Of a DNA stretch of 64,000 nucleotides, positions 45,068 to 54,722 are shown one piece after another. Numbering within the stretch: position 1 is the stretch's first letter; each line of letters opens with the position of its first letter. A program made the position numbers and the translations under genes. The notes under the pieces were generated by a model, which saw only the letters and a list, made by a program, of their open reading frames with translations, did no database searches and was not told where the DNA came from. The stretch covers positions 744,001 to 808,000 of the forward strand of contig JADNYJ010000002.1 in assembly GCA_015501075.1 (NCBI GenBank), written 5' to 3'. This stretch comes from Gymnopilus junonius. Lineage: Eukaryota > Basidiomycota > Agaricomycetes > Agaricales > Galerinaceae.

Positions 45068-46024
45068 TCACACAAGTCCAAATACTCCCTTTTCTCCAAT
45101 TATCCCTTCCATCCGCACCACGCTCTCGTCGTCCACCGCCTCTCTCAGCCGCGCCACCACTACACCACCCACCCCATCGTCCGCCATCCCCGCCTTCGAC
45201 TTCCGGTACTCCCCCAGTGCTTCATCCACACCCTCATCCACACCCTCCTCATCCGACAGCCATTCATTCAAATCATCCAGCGCCAGTCTCGCCCTTTTTG
45301 CCTTTTCTCGTCGTGCTGGCCGCCCCTTGCGTTTCTCTGTACTTGGCCCGTCTTCGGTATATATCTCTCGCGGCAAGTCCCGAGGGTTCATTGGTCCCAG
45401 GTCGCTTGAGGGCAGAATAAAAAACACACCGTCTCTTCTCAGACACGAAAGAACATAGCGGACGTGCGTCTGCAGAGGCTGGACATTGGGCTTGTCAGCA
45501 GTTCTGGCATTGCTATCAAGGCCGTGTAATGATCTGGACGACAGCCACGTTAAAGCATACTTGCAATGCAGGATGGACAATACATGCCACAGGGAATAGC
45601 TATATTGCTATGCTGCACAACGGCGGTGCCGCATCCTTGATTTGCGTATAATAAAATATATACATGCCAAATAGTGCAACGACTCGTGTGAATGGAGCCT
45701 CCGTCTTAACGGTCCGTTCTGACAATCAAACATAGTTTGATTGTCACAAAAAGAAAAGTGGCCACTTACCTAAAAACAGCCTTGCAGTAATTTCCAAGAA
45801 GGTCTGGCGAGATCTACTGTCGAAAACTTTGAAATGAAGCCAAGGCCAGCCAAGCTTCAGCCAGACATCCTTAATAACGAAAAAGGTTTTATGACATCAG
45901 GCTGAGAGTATGCCTCGTGGTAGCGAAAAATTAGAGTTGAGATATCATCGCGGAGGGCATTGACATAGATCGAAGAAGTGAAGTAATTAGGTTGCAAGAC
46001 CACTTCACCACGACTGGCCGACAT
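45068..46024 (-). CDS. SNAPc subunit SNAP43-like protein, frame interrupted
   Basis: Start MSASRGEVVLQPNYF at 46024 in good context (ACCATG). The core reads DDISTLIFRYHEAYS, then KDVWLKLGWPWLHFKVFDSR, SRQTFLEITARLFLERTV, KTEAPFTRVVALFGMYIFYY and TQ. This pattern (RF...W..MG...IH...F......Y.LYGLY.TQ) resembles SNAPC1/SNAP43 of the snRNA-activating complex that drives Pol II/III snRNA promoters; the match is by eye only. The C-terminal part has THVRYVLSCLRRDGVFFILP, a basic stretch (KRKGRPARREKAKRARLALD) and an acidic tail. Two single-base frame breaks occur: in the T-run near 45,880-45,890 (PF / VIKDVW) and near 45,605-45,620 (AAPPLCS / NIAIPCG). Decay and assembly indels cannot be told apart. 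Confidence 0.6.
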
Positions 46025-46139
46025 GGTGGCACAGGCCAAGGGCCATTCCGAATCATTATTTGACGGAGACGTGTGTCGCCAAACAACGCCTACTCCGGGA
46101 CTTGGTTCAACACCGCGTCTTTCACCTGATTGACCACAT
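46025..46139. promoter_or_regulatory. 115-bp divergent promoter
   Basis: Lies between the SNAP43-like (-) and Ima1-like (+) start codons. No recognised box; compact bidirectional arrangement. Confidence 0.35.
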
Positions 46140-47990
46140 ATGCCTGCCTTGTTCAGGCGTCAGAGCAACATTCAATGTTTCTTCTGCCAATCCCCACTTC
46201 CTCTACCGGCTAACCTACGCAGTTTCAAATGCTCCTCCTGCGGTTGTTGGAACAGATACGATGAACATGGCGAGATTATATCCGACGAACCAGCCATGCA
46301 TCAAGAGTACCTGAATTCAAGATCTTTTGCAAAGCGAGGTCCGTAACTCTGATTTACACGCCCACAGTCGTTTTCGAACACACCACTAGCCTCTCATAGA
46401 AATGACCTTTTGCCGACTATGTATGGCCCGGGTCCCTTTTGTCATTCTTGCCAAACCAACCAGATGCTCATTATAAACCTTCTCTCAAACTATCTGCCTG
46501 AACCAGAGGTATGTCAACCGCTTGACGGTCATGCTAAGAAAGTTCTTATACCACCTAGAGTCCTGAATACCAATCTCGCCTTGAACTGCTTCCTGCATAC
46601 CGAGATTCTCTTCATGTCCGTTACCCACCTGTCTGCGAATCATGTCTTCCACAAGTCGAAGAGGAGATACGCAAAAAAGATCAAATGGCTCGGGTGAAGG
46701 CTCTCGGGGGTTATCTCAGTAAAGGTAAAGATCGCCGAAGAAGAGTCTCTGGAGGGCTTGACACAGAGCCAGATAAATCTACAACCTCCGAGACACTACT
46801 GTGGTGGAAGGTTCGGGGTTTTTTATGGGCCACTACATTAAGTGTATCTATGATAGGCGCAATTAGTGGTGTGTATATCTTTCAATGGCAGCATGTGCTC
46901 AGCAACTCATGAGTGATGTGTTTGAAGCTGCGTATGATTATCACCCGTTCAGTCTCTTTTCATTCTCACATCCTATACTGCCCCTTCTTGTCGGGATTTC
47001 ACTTCTATGGACAGCTTGGGACCCTACTTATGCTACCTTTCGGAAAGCTCGACAGCAAGGTCGCGATGTTCGAATACAAGGCAAACGAGCTTATAATGTA
47101 ACTTGTTTCATTGATGGTTCATGAACCTCCTTTAAACGGTCTTTACAGATGCTTCAAATTCTGGCTTGGACAATTCGGATGTGTTCATCCATCATACTAA
47201 CGGCGCGATGGTTTCAACGCCATATTGTCCCCCCGGACATGTATCGATTATATCTTCTAACTGCCTTCTCCTCTGAAATTATTGTGAGTTCTCTCTTACA
47301 AATCTGAATTCATACTAAATGTCCTGTCATAAAATAGACTGTTGCGACTGCTTATCATTTCCTTCGTCTACAACAACCACCTTCAATACGTCTCGTGGAC
47401 ACACATGCACATGTGGCTGACATGTCCCGCTCTGGAACACCCGTTCCAGACTCCAGAGGCACGACGCCAATGAGTGCGACAAGCGCTAAATTCCCCCCTA
47501 CGATTGAGCCTGATGCTCTCCTTTCACTGTCCTTGTCATCCAAACCGGTTTTACCTAAATCGAAACCTGTTTTTGGACTCCCTTCCTTGCACGGCTCGAC
47601 CTCAACACTAGTCGGATTCCCCACTAAAGAGGAGCCTGCTGACGACGAGATGGATTGGACACCGACCAATCCAGATCCATCTGCATTTAATAACGACAAG
47701 CGGCCTGCCACTTCCGAGACTGAAAACCACAGTTGGTTACGCCCTCAGCGTTTTTTTGCGCCCGAGAAGCCCACAGGGTTGGAAGGACTGTTCGAGAGTA
47801 CACGAATACAGGACGAACCCATGCCTCTCCAGTCCGATACTAGATGGTCCGATATGAGCTTAGTTCGTGTGTTTACAATCACTTGCGGAGGTGGGCACCT
47901 CTGTACACATTAATCCTGGGAGCTTTAGTAGCTAGCTTAGCGTATACCTTCAATTTGCTTGGCCTGGTGCATACGCATCAGGCCTCTTAG
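46140..47990 (+). CDS. IMA1: Ima1-type inner nuclear membrane protein, two probable frame breaks
   Basis: The Ima1 N-terminal domain has paired zinc-binding cysteines: IQCFFCQSPLPLP, FKCSSCGCWNRYDEHGEI, then KRASHRNDLLPTMYGPGPFC with HSC, and YPPVCESCLPQVEEEI. The Ima1/Samp1 (TMEM201) family sits in the inner nuclear membrane and couples heterochromatin or centrosomes to the nuclear envelope. Membrane helices follow: WWKVRGFLWATTLSVSMIGA, HPILPLLVGISLLWTAWD, and MLQILAWTIRMCSSIILTAR. A Ser/Pro-rich nucleoplasmic-type region follows, with GLEGLFESTRIQDEPM near its end. A last helix is encoded by WAPLYTLILGALVASLAYTF, stop 47988-47990. That final helix lies in another frame than the preceding DMSLVRV, and a second break occurs near 46,870-46,890 (GAISGVYIF / LMSDVFEAAYD); no normal-sized intron fixes either. 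Confidence 0.8.
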
Positions 47991-48418
47991 CATTTGAATC
48001 TTCTGATGAAAATCGCCAACGAAACGTAAAAAAAGTGTCCATGCCTAGTCCATGCCTAAAGGTACGTACTGTAAAGGAATACACTCTAAAAGGTGTGTAT
48101 CATTCCTCCACTACGAGCTTGGTAAGTAGGTGTCAAAAAGAAAATTGATACAGGGGCGTAAGGCAATCGTGAACGAATAATAATAGGCGAAAAAAAAGGG
48201 AAAAGAAACTGGCCAGGGTATCTTGAATGAAGAGATTAAAACTCATTTCGACCACGAAAAGGTAGTTTATTGATTGAGAAAAGTAACCAGCCGTAAACAT
48301 TGCGAACAATCCAGCGGCTCCGCAAGAAACAAATTAAACGAGTGTGAGAGCAAAGGAATGCCGGTCGGAAAACCGTTTAAAAACCGTAAAGGTTCATGTC
48401 TCAAGAGTGATTTTCAAA
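47991..48418. other. Convergent intergenic region
   Basis: 428 bp between the Ima1 stop (+) and the Ser-rich membrane protein stop (-). It contains purine runs and short direct repeats of 'ccatgccta' near 48040-48056. Presumably facing 3' UTRs; no exon seen. Confidence 0.4.
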
Positions 48419-49494
48419 TCAATATCTCGGGTTTCCGCTGTAGCCTGACTGATGATGGAGAGGAATACCTTGGTCATAACCACGGGTGAAACTGGGACCA
48501 CGTGCGAGCTCCTGCATAGAAGGATTGGGGCTAGAGGCTCGCGCTAAATCCGCATATCCACCAATATTATTCGCATGAGCAGGGCCAGCAGTGAAGTCGT
48601 GGTCGAGGGGAGTGAGGCCAGCGTTGCGGCCGGCTCCGTTGGAGCTATGGCCAGCCGAGTGGAATGATGAGCCGGATGGGACACGACGATGTGTAGGAAT
48701 AACATCATCTTCGCCAGTGGTGGGCTGCCAGTCGATAGGTTTGAGACGGTCGTCGAACTTTTTGGAGCTGGAAAGCTTCCATTTGCGGAAGACAGTCCAA
48801 AGAATGAAAACCCCTCCAATCGAGGCTGCAACAGCGATGATGGCCGTGAAAGTCGTACTCTTGGTCTTTGCAACACCCGACAAGGGTGCAGGAATGGATG
48901 TGTCCTGTGCAGCTACGTTCTCTGTTGCCGTGTGCGTGAAGGTAGGCGTGACCGTGCTGACGGGCGCAGGAGCATTTGTCAAATTCAGCGTAGGCGTGGG
49001 TGCAGCCGCCTTGGTGGATGAGGACGTTGAGGAGGAAGAGGAGGAGGAGGAGGAGGAGGAGGAGGAGGAGGAGCTGCTGCTGCTGGAGGAGGAGGATGTA
49101 GAGGATGAGGATGAGGTAGAAGTAGAAGTAGCACTCGAAGAATCACTCGTCGTCTAAACAAAGGCACAGATGGTTTACACAAACCTGGATAAGATGAGAA
49201 ACGGAGACATACCGAACTTGAAGAGGTCGAGGAAGATGACGAGGTGGCGGTCGAGCTTGCTGAGGTGGTGCTCGAGGACGAGTCGCTGGTGACAGTAGGG
49301 ACAGAACCTGCGCCTGCAACCTGACCAAAATCAGGCAGACCGAGATCGGGCAAAGGAGCACGCTTTTTCATGAGCCGCTTCATGTTGACGGAGGCGTGGT
49401 CGCGCCTGAGAAGCGGGGCATCATGGGCCTCGGCGAAGGAGAGGAGGAGGGATAAATAGACGAAGAGAGGGACAAGTGTTCTGGACGCGAACAT
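48419..49494 (-). CDS. Ser-rich single-pass surface protein (Mid2/WSC-sensor-like layout)
   Basis: Start MFASRTLVPLFVYLSLLLSF at 49494 is a signal peptide, followed by a dibasic-rich segment (LLRRDHASVNMKRLMKKR, possible Kex2 sites). A long Ser/Thr-rich region crosses an intron (about 49153-49212) and includes a near-pure Ser run encoded by a GGA/GCT microsatellite (about 49027-49100). After TPTLNLTNAPAPVSTVTPTF comes one membrane helix (TFTAIIAVAASIGGVFILW) and a cytosolic tail with SSKKFDDRLKPIDWQPTTGE, ending SGYSGNPRY at 48419. Signal peptide, O-mannosylated Ser/Thr stalk, one helix and a cytosolic tail is the layout of fungal wall-stress sensors. No cysteine-rich WSC domain is present, so the function is only suggested. 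Confidence 0.8.
49027..49100. repeat. Trinucleotide microsatellite encoding poly-Ser
   Basis: Plus strand reads (GAG/GAA)n, mainly GGA-type, then GCTGCTGCTGCT; on the coding minus strand this is TCC/TCT and AGC serine codons. In-frame and likely length-variable. Confidence 0.85.
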
Positions 49495-49793
49495 GGTGGG
49501 AGGGCTGAGAGGACAGATAAGCAGCCAAAAGACGGGACAATGCTCAGCAAGACTGACTATGGGCAGCTACAGACGCGACACCGTCAAGGAGTCGATGAGG
49601 GATGCAACAAGAAACTGAACACCGACTCGCACTTTTCTCACTATCTCTTTCTCTCCCATGGTAACGCGCCAAACACAACCACATACTGTCATACAAGTGT
49701 CATTCAATCTGTCCGTATCAAAACTACTACCAACTAACAACGCATGTCCATCCGGGTATTAGAAAGATCGTCAAGTATAAATATGTAATATAA
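49495..49793. other. Intergenic region upstream of the Ser-rich gene
   Basis: 299 bp. Presumed promoter of the Ser-rich protein (-) and 3' UTR of the lyase gene (-). Nothing else recognised. Confidence 0.35.
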
Positions 49794-52304
49794 TCAGTTG
49801 TGGCTTGTCAGACTCCAGCTATCCAGGGCCACAGACGGTGGCGTAACAAAGTCGCTCGAGGACATTCCTGGCCATTGCGGGTTGAACAACACCTCCAGTG
49901 TGTATGACCCTGCAGGCAGATCAATGATCAGCACATTCACGTTCGGGTTTGGCTGATCAGGCGCTGGCGGCGTCGGGTCTGATGCGAAGCGGACAGCCGC
50001 CGACTGCGTGAAGGTAGCCCCAGATGGTGCGTTCAGGATCTGCACAACCATTTTCTGTCCATCCAGAGAAAGAGTTGCCGTTGTACCCGAGGTATCGACT
50101 GAGATTGTCGCATTTGTGTGCATACGCCACATGACTTCACCCTGTGCATTAACCTCATCTTGCAGTAAAATTTGTTTGCGGGCATTAAGCAGTCGTACAC
50201 CGCGTTTGACCGATTGACTGCAGAAAATGTCAGATCTGCGTCGATAATATCACACCAGACCGAAACTTACGCATCAAAATAGGCAGAGCTCATATCGGTC
50301 GTCCAATAAGCTGTCGAATCCGAAGGAACAGTGAAGACGGTGCTTGATCCTTGGGTTGTTCCAGAGGTATCATGCTTCACTGTGGGTTTGGCAAGGACAT
50401 TCTGGTTACTCTTGTTGATCAAAATCGTGTTTTGCCCCTCCGTCATCTTTCTGTAGTATTTCCAGCGGTCGGACTCTTGGGTATCATTCGAGAAGTAATT
50501 GGGGGACAGGTAGTCACCAGATCCAAGTTCGCCAGCCCAGCGTGTACCGAGTGCATCGAGAACAAAGTCCCCAACATCCAGATCATTGTGTGTTTGATGG
50601 TCTTGCAGGGTTCCAGCCTTGATGGCGACGAAAACTGCATCTTGATCCGTCCAGCTGCTCCTCATAGAAGCCCACTGATCTGTCTGATTGTCGAAGAAGT
50701 GGTCAAGAGGTGTACCATCCCAGAAGGCACCTGAAACCGTGGGATCATACCAGAACATACTCCATGGCTCTGCGGCATCTGGTCTATCACGCTGGTGCAG
50801 CATATACGTGGGCTGCTTGAATTGCTCAGCATAGAACATCATCGAGTTTGCCGTGGTCGAGAACTTATTTGGTCCATGGTCACCATAGTTGAAGAGTGAG
50901 GTGGCTCCATAGGCATACATGTGGAAATCACCTGTAAGACCCAAGTTGGGATTAGTAGACAGCATGCCGTAATCAGAGCCCGTCGCCGTCATGAGTGCGG
51001 AAGTCATCTCAGCATGGCCAGTAGTACCAAAGTACCAGTAGTTGGCAGTTTCCGACCATGTGCCATCGCTTGAAACTGCAAGGACACAATTCTTTTTGGC
51101 ATTGTCGACTGTAAAGCCGAGTAACTGTTGCGCAACGCCTGTAGTATCGTCTTCAAGGATAGCAAGGGAACCCAGGGTCAAACCTCCGTTACATACGCAA
51201 TTCCAGTTTCCTTCGATGTTGTTCGACCACCAACCATAATTGGTAGGCCCCGTGAAAACAGCAAGACCTGGTTGAAGGCCGTATTTAATCATGGTGGACC
51301 TGATCTGACTCTTTTGCTCATCGGACCACATATCGTATAGCCAATCGTATGCAATTCCGAATGCCGCTGAGAACTCCGCAGTGTCCAGGAAATGTCCCGT
51401 GTTCCATAAGTCCGTAGGGTCGGACCCGAACGGTGTAGTCCCATTATTAGCAGCATTCTTTGGGAAAGGTCAGGTCAAAGAACTGCAATGAATGATATGA
51501 CTAACCTGAATCTCTGTCCAAGCGCGATCAACCCATTTGGTGTCGTTGGTCATACGATAAACATAGGCAAAGGCCTTGAGCCTCATTTTGATTTCACGAG
51601 CATTATCGAGAATACCACTGCTTCCGTCCATGTGGTAGACGACGGGAGGTAGGCTATAATATGCCGTTGCATTGCCAAAAATAGTGTTGTTCCAGCCCTG
51701 GAGGTAGGGATCGCTTGCGATCAATGTAGGTAAAGCGTTCCATTTGTAAGCGGGGGCGATGAGGCGAGGCCTGTCTGGACGGACGCTAAGTACGCTAGGA
51801 CTGCTTGGCTTGAAAGGATCCTGAGGCCAGGATACTTTTGAGTTGTTGGTGGAGATGAATGTCGGTGTGGTGAATGCACCTGTATTGGTCTTCGATGCAT
51901 GAGTAAAATTTCCACGTGAGAAGACAAAGATACCTCACTGTTGAAGGGTAAAGAGGAACTTCGAACTCAGAATTGGTGGCGGTCGCAAACCGGCCAATGG
52001 CTAGTTTCGCACTGGCAGCAGAACTTGCTGCTGCCGCAGAACCCCCAGAGCTTCCACCGCTCCCATCGCTGCTGCTGCTGCTGCTGTTATTGTTATGATG
52101 GCGAGACCCGACAACGCCACCAACGACAGCGGCTATAATGACGATAATGAGGACAGGAATGCCGAATTTGACCCAAGGGCTAATACGCCTTTTGCGAACA
52201 GGAGCAGGAGTGATAAAACCAGAAGATTCATTGTAATAGGGATCGCCCGATCCGTAGGGTGAGGGATTTCGATTATTGGAGTTCAAAGCATTGTAGCTCG
52301 CCAT
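49794..52304 (-). CDS. Membrane-anchored heparinase II/III-type polysaccharide lyase
   Basis: Start MASYNALNSNNRNPSPYGSG at 52304. A basic segment (RKRRISPWVKFG) and membrane helix (IPVLIIVIIAAVVGGVVGS) give type II topology, followed by a Ser/Gly/Ala stalk containing a CTG-repeat-encoded Ser run (about 52068-52085). The ectodomain has an alpha/alpha toroid half: YKWNALPTLIASDPYLQGWN, REIKMRLKAFAYVYRM, AFGIAYDWLYDMWSDEQK and WWSNNIEGNWNCVCNGGLTL. The beta-sandwich half has WASMRSSWTDQDAVFVAIKA, THNDLDVGDFVLDALGTRWA and GELGSGDYLSPNY, matching heparinase II/III-like proteins (H-x-D-x-G-x-F ... G-x-R-W-A). Such lyases cleave uronic-acid polymers by beta-elimination. The substrate in a fungus is not known. 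Ends SLTSHN, TGA at 49794-49796. Confidence 0.82.
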
Positions 52305-52652
52305 TTGGCAAGGAAAAGATGGAGAAAGACTCCCTAGAAATGAAAGAGTGACAAGGAGGTAGGACTAACGGAAAGAGAAAGCGGAGGGGAGATGAGGAAC
52401 CTTGAGGAACTAAAGAAGAAAGGACAGCGGAATGTGGTTGTGAGCGGTTGCTGGCGGTTGCTTCCCACGAAGCCAAGGTGGCGTGTGATCCATTGCTACG
52501 GTCACCAACGCCTGCAGCAAAGCATGACAGAGTCCATGACACACAAAAATGATACATTCAACGTTCTTATCGGCGAAAATATCATACGTAGACACTGCAC
52601 TTCACAAATTTGACCTAACAAAGGACCCGATCTCTGTGTGAAACCTCTAACC
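52305..52652. other. Intergenic region between lyase start and thiolase stop
   Basis: 348 bp, both genes on the minus strand; presumed lyase promoter. It contains purine-rich tracts (about 52310-52430) and no recognisable exon. Confidence 0.4.
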
Positions 52653-54383
52653 TCAGTATTCCCGCAGAAATACTCCCGCAGCCCCCATTCCTGTCCCAAT
52701 GCACATGGAAGTCACAAGAACCTGAAAGCTCCTTAAAACGCTTTCACGTAACGATCAGAGGGTTTCAAATACCTTTCCTTGTCGGCGATGTAGTTCGTTT
52801 AGACCAGTGGCAATTTGCCGTGCACCTGTGCAACGTATTTACCAGAAATATCAATCTCCGCTTGACATTAAAAAGAAGAGGATACATATCTAAAGGATGG
52901 CCGAAGGCTATTGCTCCTCCGTTGACATTGACCTAATTCAGAGAAAGATTGTGTTAAGCTAAGTTAGAGAAAGGCTCTCGTGAGCGAACCTTGTCGCTGG
53001 TGGACTTGGATAAGTAGTCAAAATTATGTAGGCAGCAGAAAGGTGCATACCTAGGGATGCCCAACTGTTTGACACTATATACACATTGTGAGGCAAAGGC
53101 TTCATTAATCTATGCAGTGTCAAGGATTAGTTTATCGAAGAACACAGAGCCTGGCAGTTTCCTCACTTCGAAGAGGTCGACATCACCCAATTGCAAGCCA
53201 GCGTTCTTCAGCGCCATAGGGATTGCATAGACAGGGCCGACACCCATAATACGAGGCGGCACTCCTATTGAAGTGCGCTCAGAGCTGGTTAGGATGGACA
53301 CATGCATCTGATTTACCTGCAATAGCAGTCGTGATGTGTTTAGCAAGAATGGGTAGGCCACGCTTCTCCGCTTCCCTTCTACTCATTACAAGAACAGCGG
53401 CAGCACCGTCAGTGATCTGACTTGCGTTTCCGCCTGTGGTGGTAGAGTTACCCCATTGAGGAAAAGCTGGTTTGATTTTTGCGAGTGCCTGTTCGGTAGT
53501 TCCATATCGAATTCCGTCATCCTCTTTAATGACTACAGGGACTCTTCTGTCCGAGTTAGCTTCCTTCTGGAGAACAGTGAATGGGACAATTTCCTTCGCA
53601 AAATAGCCCCTTTTTTGGGCCTCCTCTGCTCTCCTAAAGGATTCAGCTGCAAAAGCATCTTGCTCCTCCCTGCTAATATTGAATTCAGCCGCTACATTCT
53701 CACTCGTCCAACCCATACGTTCTTTACAATCGTTTGAGGCAGCATTCGAGGATATTAAATCACTGAAGTCAGGACCGCCTTGATCAGGGCTGAAAAGGCT
53801 GTTAATAGACCATTTCGATCCGATAATGGCAGACTTACTTTTCAGACATGCTCTCGACACCTATAGCAAGGCCGACATTAATCTGACCACTGCGTACCTG
53901 GTTTGCCACCGTGGTTACAGCCATTAAACCACTAGAGCAAAAACGGTTGATGACTTGAATGGGCACTGTTTCAGGAAAACCCGCGGCCAGCATAGCAGCA
54001 CGGGCAAAGTAACCAGCATTAGGTGTCAGAACAGTTCCGACGCAAATATCCCCAACTGCCCCAGGTTCCACTTTCGAATGCGAGACTACTTGCTTTAGAA
54101 CAGTGTTATACTGGGGACGTGACACGATTGATAGAACAGGCAGACCTTGAACATCTCGAGCATTAGTTCATCGGTTCTGTAAAGACGATGTTAGCGGAAA
54201 TGTTGACGGGTACGAGCCCTTAAGCACATACCGAGCATCTTTGAACCCGCCCTTCTTCGCCTTGCACAGGGGCGAACGTATAGCAAGGGTGATGACGACA
54301 TCGTCTGGGTGCTTAGTTTCCAAGGCTGAGAGGCCAGGAGCGGAACCCGTGAAATGGGCAGCAAGTTGCTTTACGCGTTGCAT
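52653..54383 (-). CDS. POT1: Peroxisomal 3-ketoacyl-CoA thiolase
   Basis: Last step of peroxisomal beta-oxidation: splits 3-ketoacyl-CoA with CoA. The N-terminus MQRVKQLAAHF contains a textbook PTS2 signal (R-V-x5-H-F, residues 3-11), recognised by Pex7. VITLAIRSPLCKAKKGGFKD follows. The active-site Cys is in VINRFCSSGLMAV; NEAFASQCVYSVKQLGIP, the His motif [20 protein letters not shown] and the second catalytic Cys in SMCIGTGMGAAGVF are all present. Stop TGA at 52653-52655 after LREY. The intron interrupting the [10 protein letters not shown] motif (52835-52889) begins AT and ends AC; the conserved motif leaves no alternative junction. About eight introns in total. Homologous to human ACAA1 and yeast Pot1. 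Confidence 0.94.
52835..52889 (-). other. AT-AC intron in the thiolase gene
   Basis: On the coding strand the upstream exon ends CATCCTTTAG, the 55-nt intron starts atatgtatcc and ends ggtaaatac, and the next exon starts GTTGCACAGG, giving His-Pro-Leu-Gly-Cys-Thr-Gly. No GT-AG pair in the region keeps this motif in frame. Confidence 0.8.
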
Positions 54384-54722
54384 GGAGGCAAGATGAAGGT
54401 GGGTCAGAATGAAAGATAATCCAAGCTTTTATGTACATCTTTCGAGTACTTATAACTTGAATATCACCTGCAGACCGGAGCATGGGCGGCAAGAGCTAAT
54501 CGAATTGGCCGGGTCCCGATCCTTTCGCATTCAGAACTCCGCGTTGTTTACAAATGCTTGGTCCAAATTTAGATTATTAAATTTGTCCACCTCGTTCGGC
54601 TTCGGAACCCAAGCCTTGCATGGCCTTGGTTCAATAGGCAAGTCGTTGCTTTTATCCCTTATTCCACTTCATGTTTATGCATTTCTTATGTGCAACCTAG
54701 CATTTATTCGTCCTGCCCTGAA
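54384..54722. promoter_or_regulatory. Divergent intergenic region
   Basis: 339 bp between the thiolase (-) and ceramide glucosyltransferase (+) start codons. A plus-strand ORF fragment here has no domain. Contains GGCATGC-like words only; presumed bidirectional promoter. Confidence 0.35.

Noticed and set aside
44994..45458. Plus-strand Ser/Thr/Pro-rich ORF
   Set aside because: Exact antisense of the charged C-terminal exon of the SNAP43-like gene, whose composition explains the open frame.
46860..46883. A 23-nt GT-AG intron in the Ima1 gene
   Set aside because: Far below the 50-70 nt seen in the window; an indel explains the shift better.
52835..52889. U12-type intron
   Set aside because: The donor is ATATGT rather than ATATCCTT and no TTCCTTRAC-like branch site is visible; a U2-type AT-AC intron is more likely.
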